The notes beneath the pieces are model-generated. The model had not been told where the DNA came from, searched no databases, and worked only from the letters and a program-made list of their open reading frames with translations. 62,081 nucleotides of DNA, taken from positions 1 through 62,081 of the forward strand of contig JBJHDF010000023.1 of NCBI GenBank assembly GCA_050486405.1, in the 5' to 3' direction. Source of the DNA: JBJHDF01 sp050486405 (GTDB lineage Bacteria; Pseudomonadota; Gammaproteobacteria; Pseudomonadales; Cellvibrionaceae). The position numbers and the translations under genes were made by a program. This document shows, piece after piece, positions 52,901-62,081 of the stretch (positions within the stretch are counted from its first letter, which is position 1; each line of letters opens with the position of its first letter).

Positions 52901-54205
52901 ATGAAAGACTCTGCCCCGAACCCGCTCTCCCCTGACGCCATTGTCGCCATAGACCGCGCCCATATCTGGCACCCCTACTCCTCGTTTCTGCAGCCGTCGC
53001 CGGTGTATCCGGTTGCCAGTGCCAGCGGTGTGCATCTGCACCTGAGCAACGGCCGCACCCTGGTGGATGGCATGGCTTCCTGGTGGTCGGCACTGCACGG
53101 CTACAACCACCCGGTGCTGAACCGCGCGGTCACCGACCAGTTGCAGGACATGGCTCACGTCATGTTCGGCGGTCTTACCCACGAACCGGCGGCGCGGCTG
53201 TGTCAATTGCTGGTGGACATAGCTCCCACCGGGTTGAACAAGGTATTTCTGGCGGATTCCGGCTCGGTGGCAGTGGAGGTGGCCCTGAAGATGGCCATGC
53301 AGTACCACCACTCCCTGGGCCACCCGGAAAAACACCGTTTTCTGGCCCTGCGCAACGGCTATCACGGCGACACCTATCACGCCATGTCCGTGTGCGACCC
53401 GGTCACCGGCATGCACCAGTTGTTCAGCAAGACATTGCCCCACAATATTTTCAGCGAGTCGCCGCGCTGCCGTTTCGACGCACCCTGGGACGACGACTAC
53501 CTGGCCGACATGGCCCGCCTGCTGGATATCCATCACCAGGAGCTGGCCGCGGTGATTCTGGAGCCGATCGTTCAGGGCACCGGCGGCATGCGTTTTTATT
53601 CGCCGGAATACCTGAAGCGGGTGCGGGGACTGTGCGACCACTACGATGTGCTGCTCATTGCCGACGAGATCGCCACCGGTTTCGGTCGTACCGGCAAGTT
53701 ATTCGCCTGTGAATGGGCCGATATCAGCCCGGACATTCTCTGCATCGGCAAGGCCATGACCGGCGGCTATCTGACCCAGGCCGCCACCCTGTGCAACGAC
53801 CGGGTGAGCGGGGGCATCTGCCGGGGCGAGGCCGGCGTGTTTATGCACGGCCCCACGTTTATGGGCAATCCGTTGGCCAGCGCCGTATCCCTGGCCAGCA
53901 TTCAACTGCTGCTGGACAACGACTGGAGCGCGCAGGTATCACGCATTGAACGGCAGTTGCGGGAAGAACTGGAAAGCTGCCGGCAACTACCAGCAGTAGC
54001 GGACGTGCGGGTGCTGGGCGCCATCGGTGTGGTGGAATTGCACCAACCGGTGCAACTGGCGGACATTCAGCCCAAATTTGTCGAGAGGGGCATCTGGGTC
54101 AGGCCTTTTGGCAAACTCGTTTACGTCATGCCGCCCTACATCATCCAACCCGACGAACTGCGGCAACTGACCGAGGGCATTCACCAGGTGGTTGCAACAC
54201 TTTAA
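52901..54205 (+). CDS. bioA: Adenosylmethionine-8-amino-7-oxononanoate aminotransferase
   Basis: A 434-residue PLP enzyme of biotin synthesis that makes 7,8-diaminopelargonate with SAM as amino donor. It is collinear with E. coli BioA: HIWHPYSSF, LVDGMASWWSALHGYNHP, FLADSGSVAVEVALKMA, RNGYHGDTYHAMSVCDP and LLIADEIATGFGRTGKLFACE. The PLP lysine is Lys284 in CIGKAMTGG. PTFMGNPLA and VRPFGKLVYVMPPYII follow. No other biotin gene is adjacent. A palindromic element begins 2 nt after the stop. Confidence 0.97.
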   Translation: MKDSAPNPLSPDAIVAIDRAHIWHPYSSFLQPSPVYPVASASGVHLHLSNGRTLVDGMASWWSALHGYNHPVLNRAVTDQLQDMAHVMFGGLTHEPAARLCQLLVDIAPTGLNKVFLADSGSVAVEVALKMAMQYHHSLGHPEKHRFLALRNGYHGDTYHAMSVCDPVTGMHQLFSKTLPHNIFSESPRCRFDAPWDDDYLADMARLLDIHHQELAAVILEPIVQGTGGMRFYSPEYLKRVRGLCDHYDVLLIADEIATGFGRTGKLFACEWADISPDILCIGKAMTGGYLTQAATLCNDRVSGGICRGEAGVFMHGPTFMGNPLASAVSLASIQLLLDNDWSAQVSRIERQLREELESCRQLPAVADVRVLGAIGVVELHQPVQLADIQPKFVERGIWVRPFGKLVYVMPPYIIQPDELRQLTEGIHQVVATL

Positions 54206-54207
54206 CG

Positions 54208-54453
54208 GAAGCCATCTCATAAACGTAGCGAGCGCGCGGCTGGCGGTGGCCGCCGGAGCGCAGGAACCGCACGCCTGCATGGGCGCAGGCGATAGGGCGA
54301 CGCAGGAGCCAAAGCCGCAGTGTATATGCAATACATGAGGATTCCGAGCACCGCCGGACACCGCCATCAGGCGCAGGGAAGCGCCAGAGTGCTCGGGAGC
54401 ACAGGGAGGTGCGGAGAGCTAGACGTGTGCGCAGTAGTTTATGAGATGGCTTC
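54208..54453. mobile_element. MITE-like palindromic element, 246 bp, 17-bp perfect terminal inverted repeats
   Basis: GAAGCCATCTCATAAAC (54208-54224) is repeated perfectly inverted at 54437-54453. The interior has no coding frame but several hairpins: GCCTGC/GCAGGC, GTGCTC/GAGCAC, GGCGC/GCGCC and TGTAT/ATACA in the centre. Four copies of (G/A)CGCAGG occur at 54258, 54283, 54300 and 54371. It exactly fills the gap between two convergent genes, and its right end supplies the last base of the downstream gene's stop codon. No clear target-site duplication is visible. It may be a non-autonomous transposon remnant or a large REP-like unit. Confidence 0.7.
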
Positions 54454-54815
54454 TAGAACATGGTCCAGAACGGCACTATCATCAGCGCCAGCAAGCCGAT
54501 TACCAACAGGATACTGCCCAACATTTTCGCAGGGTCCATGGCCACCCTGTCCCAGAACCCGGGAATTTCCCCCCGGGCCTGGCGCTCGGCGTATTCGCGC
54601 CGCACCCGCTCCAGTCGTTCCGCCTGATACTTTGCCAGCAGTTCCCGCGCTTCCTGCAGATGGTGGTCATCGGCCAGCCAGATGGCGGGCACACCGATCA
54701 GCCAGCGACCGGCCTGGGTCTCGTAAGTGTTGAACCCATGCTCCTTGAGCAACGCCCGCACCTCGTCCTGTTCGTCGTCGGGAACGCCCCGGAGCTTGAA
54801 AAGCAGGGTTGCCAT
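54453..54815 (-). CDS. DUF6164-like small membrane protein
   Basis: A 120-residue protein. The N-terminal part (MATLLFKLRGVPDDEQDEVRALLKEHGFNTYET) looks like a small alpha/beta signalling-type domain; a charged helix (about 50-85) follows, and one C-terminal hydrophobic helix ends PFWTMF. It resembles the DUF6164 family of gammaproteobacteria. The TAG stop uses the first base of the palindromic element, so insertion may have set or trimmed the C-terminus. Function unknown. Confidence 0.65.
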   Translation of the reverse strand: MATLLFKLRGVPDDEQDEVRALLKEHGFNTYETQAGRWLIGVPAIWLADDHHLQEARELLAKYQAERLERVRREYAERQARGEIPGFWDRVAMDPAKMLGSILLVIGLLALMIVPFWTMF

Positions 54816-54988
54816 AAAACAGAAATGCCTTAATAATCGCCAGCGTGCAGACAGACTATACTGGTTTTGCCCGCTGCTTCCTACCTGGCAACTGAACCGT
54901 CAGTGTGTAGCGTGGTCTACTGTCGGTCTTTTTCTTGCTGTATTGGCAGGACGCCCTTCCCAACCCCTTGCATAGGCGTTCCCGAAAG

Positions 54989-56056
54989 ATGCGCAAACCC
55001 TGGAATCGCGGTGGCATCCGCACCTGGCTGTTGACCATTGGCCTGGGCCTGGCCCTGTTTCTCGGCACCACCAATGGCTATTTCATTCTCGCTGGCACGG
55101 CCCTGCTGATGCTCAACCTGATCATCCAGTTCTGGTCCAAGGGCTACCTGCACCAGGACGAGGAAGTCACCCAGTCCGGCCCCTACCGCTTTGTCCGCCA
55201 CCCGTTCTATCTGGGCAATATCCTGCTGGATTCGGGCATCGTCATCATGAGTGGCTTCTGGCCCCTGATGCTGCTGGCGCCCATCTGGTGGTTCGCCGTC
55301 TACATTCCCGTGATGCGCGGTGAAGAGGCCCACCTGCGCTCGCTGTACGGCGACCAGTACGACCAGTACAAGGCCCGCGTGCCGATGCTGCTGCCACTGC
55401 GCAAGCCACTGCCTCACAACAAGGGGGTATTCGAGTGGACCGGCAACAACATCATGAAAACCGAGATTCCCCGGGCGCTGCGTTTTCTGACCTATCCCCT
55501 GCTGTTTGCCCTGGCCTGGCAGGGGTCGCAACAGGGCACGGCGCTGTTGCTGCCGCCTGATCTGGTTACCACACTGCTGGTGGGCAGCGCAGTGGCTCTG
55601 GCACTGTGCAGTTGGGTCTGGAAGCGCCACTTCACCCATGGCAAATCCCTGCTGCCCGCGGGCTTTGTGCGGCTGGAAAACCGGGTGATCTACCTGGCCC
55701 TGATTGTGGTGCTGGGCATCATTCTTGAAGCGCTGGACCCGCTGGTCGACCCCTGGCAACACTGGATTCCGGGCATGGCTTTGCTGGCGCTGTCGGCGGC
55801 GGCCATGGGCCTGGTGGTCAGGCGCCCGTCACTGGCGGAAGCGGCCCTGGCCGTGGCGCTGGCGGTGCTGTTTGAACTGCACTGGCTGGCGCTGCTGCTG
55901 GTGCCCTTCTACCTGGCGCTGATACTGGAACAGCGTCGCCTGGCACCGAAGCCGGACCAGGGCAACGGCTGGCAGCCCCTGAAGGCACCCAGCTACGCAG
56001 CCCTGGCCTCACTGGGCTTTACCGCCGCGTTGATCACCGAACTCTGGATACCCTGA
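54989..56056 (+). CDS. Isoprenylcysteine carboxyl methyltransferase-like membrane protein
   Basis: A 355-residue polytopic membrane protein. The ATG at 54989 places the positive MRKPWNRGG before the first helix; upstream sequence is poor. The N-terminal half has the ICMT/PEMT-type signature: SGPYRFVRHPFYLGNILLDSG followed by RGEEAHLRSLYGDQYDQYKARVPMLLP. The C-terminal half adds about five more helices, roughly doubling the usual size of a bacterial ICMT protein. Substrate unknown; lipid or small-molecule methylation is the family expectation. A bidirectional terminator follows. Confidence 0.75.
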   Translation: MRKPWNRGGIRTWLLTIGLGLALFLGTTNGYFILAGTALLMLNLIIQFWSKGYLHQDEEVTQSGPYRFVRHPFYLGNILLDSGIVIMSGFWPLMLLAPIWWFAVYIPVMRGEEAHLRSLYGDQYDQYKARVPMLLPLRKPLPHNKGVFEWTGNNIMKTEIPRALRFLTYPLLFALAWQGSQQGTALLLPPDLVTTLLVGSAVALALCSWVWKRHFTHGKSLLPAGFVRLENRVIYLALIVVLGIILEALDPLVDPWQHWIPGMALLALSAAAMGLVVRRPSLAEAALAVALAVLFELHWLALLLVPFYLALILEQRRLAPKPDQGNGWQPLKAPSYAALASLGFTAALITELWIP

Positions 56057-56087
56057 GCGCCCGGGCCCGCAACACAAACCGGAACGC

Positions 56088-56115
56088 AAAAAAGGCGCCG
56101 AAAGGCGCCTTTTTT
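56088..56115. terminator. Bidirectional Rho-independent terminator
   Basis: AAAAAAGGCGCC, a GAAA tetraloop, then GGCGCCTTTTTT. The hairpin has a T-run on both strands and serves the convergent membrane protein gene and nfuA. Confidence 0.93.
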
Positions 56116-56128
56116 AACGCTCAAAGAC

Positions 56129-56716
56129 TCAGATATAGGCGTTGCTGCGGTCGGTATGATCCGTCACGTCGCGGATGCCCTTCAGCTCCGGCAGCTTGTC
56201 CATCAGCGCCACTTCCACACCGTTTTTCAGGGTGACCTCCACCGCGCCACAACCCTGGCAGCCGCCGCCAAAGCGCAGCACCGCGTACATATCATCGGTC
56301 ACTTCCACCAGGCTGACGTTGCCGCCGTGGGCCGCAAGGCCCGGGTTGACCTCGTTGTAGAGCACGTAGTTGATGCGGTCTTCCAGGGGGCTGTCGTCGT
56401 TGACCTGGGGCATCTTGGCATTGGGCGCCCGGATGGTGAGCTGGCCGCCCATGCGATCCGGGGAATAGTCGACTTTGGCATCTTCCAGATAGGGCAGACT
56501 CCTGGCCTCGAACCAGGCGGTAAAACCCGTGAGATCCATACTCTCGTCGTCGTCCTTCTCCTCGCCAGGCCGGCAGTAGGCGATACAGGTCTCCGCCTGG
56601 GGCGTACCCGGGCTGGCCACAAACATGCGGATGCCGATACCCTCGTTGTCCTTCTGCTTGTCCAGCAGTTCCCTGAGGTAGGTCTGGGCGGATTCGGTGA
56701 TTTCTACGTTGACCAT
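56129..56716 (-). CDS. nfuA: Fe-S biogenesis protein NfuA
   Basis: A 195-residue iron-sulfur carrier that matures 4Fe-4S proteins under stress or iron limitation. The ATG at 56716 gives a degenerate A-type N-terminal domain collinear with E. coli NfuA (RMFVASPGTPQAETCIAYC, then LPYLEDAKVDYSPDRMGGQLTIRAPNAKMPQV). The C-terminal Nfu domain has the cluster motif GGGCQGCG (Cys153, Cys156). It is divergent from the pirin gene. A longer frame upstream has no similarity. Confidence 0.95.
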   Translation of the reverse strand: MVNVEITESAQTYLRELLDKQKDNEGIGIRMFVASPGTPQAETCIAYCRPGEEKDDDESMDLTGFTAWFEARSLPYLEDAKVDYSPDRMGGQLTIRAPNAKMPQVNDDSPLEDRINYVLYNEVNPGLAAHGGNVSLVEVTDDMYAVLRFGGGCQGCGAVEVTLKNGVEVALMDKLPELKGIRDVTDHTDRSNAYI

Positions 56717-56856
56717 GGCGTACTGCGGAGCCTCATATACCTGATTAAAATACTCGGGTATTCTACTGTATCCTGTCGCGGATAAAAACCCTGCCCTTTC
56801 CACTCGCACCGGATTACACTGCGCAGAACAGAGGGGAGAACCAGAGGGAGACCCGC

Positions 56857-57771
56857 ATGAGCAACACACTCGATCTCGCCGAACAGCCCTGCACCGCCCA
56901 GGAGTCGCCCTGCGGTGCCGTGGAACTGGTATTACAGCCCAAAGACCGGGATCTGGGCGGGTTTTCCGTGCGCCGTCTGCTGCCCACGGCCCACCGCAAA
57001 ATGGTCGGCCCCTGGATATTCTTCGATCACATGGGCCCGGCGCTGTTTCCGGCCGGCAGCGGTATCAACGTCCGCCCCCACCCGCATATCGGCATCGCCA
57101 CCGTCACCTACCTGTTCGAGGGCGAAATACTGCACCGCGACTCCCTGGGCAGCCTGCAAGCCATCCGCCCCGGGGATATCAACCTGATGGTCACAGGCCG
57201 GGGCATGGTGCACTCCGAGCGCGAACGGCCTGAAATCACCGCGACGGACCACAGATTAAACGGCCTGCAACTCTGGCTGGCGCTGCCGGCGGAGCACGAG
57301 GAAACCGAACCGGCCTTCCACCACTACCCCGGCGATCAGGTGCCCACCGTAAGCGTTGAGGGCGTACCCGTGCGGGTGATGATAGGCAGCGCCTACGGTG
57401 TAACCTCGCCGGTGCGCACCTTCTCCGACACCCTCTACCTGGAGGCTGACCTGCAGCCCGGGCAGACTCTGACCCTGCCGGAGGCGGAGGAACGCGCCGT
57501 TTACGTGGTTTCCGGCCATCTGAGCGCCCAGGACAGCGCCATGCCCAGCCACTCCATGACCGTCTTCGCCCAGGCCCCCGGCATCAGCCTGCGCGCCGAC
57601 GAGGCCTCCCGCATCGCCCTGATCGGCGGCGCCCCGGTGGGCAAGCGGTTTATCGAGTGGAATTTTGTTTCCAGCCGGCGCGAACGGATCGAACAGGCCA
57701 AGCGGGACTGGCAGGAGGGAAAATTTCCCAGGGTACCCGGCGATGAGCAGGAGTTTATTCCCCTGCCCTGA
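56857..57771 (+). CDS. Pirin family protein
   Basis: A 304-residue bicupin. AGGGAG upstream supports the ATG at 56857. The metal-binding pirin motif is clear: IFFDHMGP, then RPHPHIGIATVTYLFEGEILHRDSLGS and NLMVTGRGMVHSERE, providing the His/His/His/Glu ligands. GLQLWLALPAE follows. The C-terminal cupin ends with FVSSRRERIEQAKRDW. Bacterial pirins include quercetin dioxygenases and metabolic regulators; the role here is unknown. It lies 78 nt upstream of metH. Confidence 0.93.
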   Translation: MSNTLDLAEQPCTAQESPCGAVELVLQPKDRDLGGFSVRRLLPTAHRKMVGPWIFFDHMGPALFPAGSGINVRPHPHIGIATVTYLFEGEILHRDSLGSLQAIRPGDINLMVTGRGMVHSERERPEITATDHRLNGLQLWLALPAEHEETEPAFHHYPGDQVPTVSVEGVPVRVMIGSAYGVTSPVRTFSDTLYLEADLQPGQTLTLPEAEERAVYVVSGHLSAQDSAMPSHSMTVFAQAPGISLRADEASRIALIGGAPVGKRFIEWNFVSSRRERIEQAKRDWQEGKFPRVPGDEQEFIPLP

Positions 57772-57849
57772 GCCCGCGTCCGCCTCTGTTTCTGGTAGAA
57801 TCAGCGCCCATTTGCAGCCAATTCAGCCAGTTAGCGGATTTTCAACCCC

Positions 57850-61566
<3,717 letters not shown>

Positions 61567-61602
61567 TCAGCCCATGGTGGAGTGAGTGCGATTAACGCAG
61601 AG

Positions 61603-62081
61603 TCAGGAGGCCAGGCGCTTAACAGTCTCCAGCAATGCGGGATCCTTCGTTAAATCCAGTTTTTCAGCCAGAAAGGCCGCATTAAATTTTTTGATGGTAA
61701 GCGCAGCCTCCAACAGGTGCTCGGCCTGCCCCGAAGGCAGTTTTTCATTCTCCAGCATCCACGCCAGCACATCGGCCAAGTGCCATACCGGTGAATTCCC
61801 ACTGACAGCGGCGGCGGGGAAACGGTTTTTCACCCTGACCACTTCGGCCATTGCGTATTTTCTGACCGTCTGACGGGTAATAGACTGCACCTGCTCGGAC
61901 ACCACATCGGCAATGTCCGACATGTTCAGCAAATCTGGCCCTACTTCTGTCAGCCTCGCCTGAGGAATCGCAGCCTTCACATCAGATACCGCCGTCGTCA
62001 ACGCCGCCAAGGCGCTCGCAGACTCACGAGTAAAATCCAACGCAAGGCAACCAGGCAAACCTGTGCCGACAACCGCATCGT
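61603..62081 (-). CDS. HTH DNA-binding protein, 5' end cut by window edge
   Basis: The frame is open to the window edge, with no ATG seen; a TTG at 62058 is possible but the reading continues upstream. About 159 residues are visible. The centre, LLNMSDIADVVSEQ, TRQTVRKYAM, then NRFPAAAVSGNSPVWHLADVLAWM, resembles small MerR/AlpA-like HTH regulators in which a WHLADVLxW segment follows the DNA-binding helices. The C-terminal helix-rich end (FNAAFLAEKLDL) is unassigned. It is convergent with metH. Target genes are unknown. Confidence 0.6.
   Translation of the reverse strand, partial: DAVVGTGLPGCLALDFTRESASALAALTTAVSDVKAAIPQARLTEVGPDLLNMSDIADVVSEQVQSITRQTVRKYAMAEVVRVKNRFPAAAVSGNSPVWHLADVLAWMLENEKLPSGQAEHLLEAALTIKKFNAAFLAEKLDLTKDPALLETVKRLAS

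Noticed and set aside
57772..57849. Cobalamin or SAM riboswitch before metH
   Set aside because: The gap is only 78 nt and lacks the conserved B12-box or SAM-type helices.

Overview
The window is a GC-rich, gene-dense bacterial chromosome segment. Its gene content points to a free-living, polarly flagellated gammaproteobacterium of the broad Pseudomonas/Cellvibrionales type. Lineage markers are ThrH next to an iron-sulfur APS reductase, FimL, the flagellar master regulator FleQ, sigma-54/sigma-28 flagellar promoters and a cobalamin-dependent MetH. An IPTL-CTERM surface protein is also compatible with marine members of this group. The species cannot be named from sequence alone.

Layout. (1) 1-5.2 kb: a quinone-reductase/regulator pair (qorB/qorR), an AT-richer unknown secreted or membrane protein, a beta-lactamase-fold lipoprotein, a Tat-exported dienelactone hydrolase and a Tat-exported Dabb protein. 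(2) 5.3-8.8 kb: pabB, thrH, cysH and a small thioredoxin-like gene, an order known from Pseudomonas. (3) 8.9-15.4 kb: an RND efflux adaptor and pump, msrA, sohB and a small membrane protein. (4) 15.4-22 kb: fimL, dnaQ, rnhA, a methyltransferase, gloB and mltD. (5) 22-46.2 kb: a continuous flagellar block. On the minus strand, in transcription order, it holds cheV-cheR, flgBCDE, flgFGHIJKL plus a FliT-like chaperone, fliC-flaG, fliD-fliS-fliT and fleQ. Divergently on the plus strand are flgA, flgM and flgN. (6) 46.3-62 kb: tRNA-Arg(CCU), rsmE, a GGDEF/EAL protein, a DUF1554 protein and an IPTL-CTERM protein in tandem, then ttcA, a YcgR-N-like protein, bioA, a 246-bp MITE-like palindromic element, a DUF6164 gene, an isoprenylcysteine-methyltransferase-like membrane protein, nfuA, a pirin, metH and a truncated HTH gene at the edge.

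How the parts fit. FleQ is the sigma-54 activator for the rod/hook genes. Good sigma-54 sites lie before flgB, flgF and flgA, and a Rho-independent terminator separates flgE from flgF. The late genes flgM, fliC and fliD each carry a recognisable sigma-28 promoter, and hairpins separate fliC from flaG and flaG from fliD. FlgM (anti-sigma-28), FlgN, FliS and two FliT-like proteins are the export-coupled regulators and chaperones. CheV/CheR, FimL and the dual-domain c-di-GMP protein link motility to chemosensory, type IV pilus and second-messenger control.

Most unusual points: the intergenic palindromic element between bioA and the DUF6164 gene; the parallel enlargement of FlgE, FlgK, FlgL, FliD and FliC; the IPTL-CTERM/DUF1554/GGDEF-EAL tandem; and a perfect hairpin ending at the bioA start codon. 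No CRISPR array, prophage, integrase or transposase was seen.
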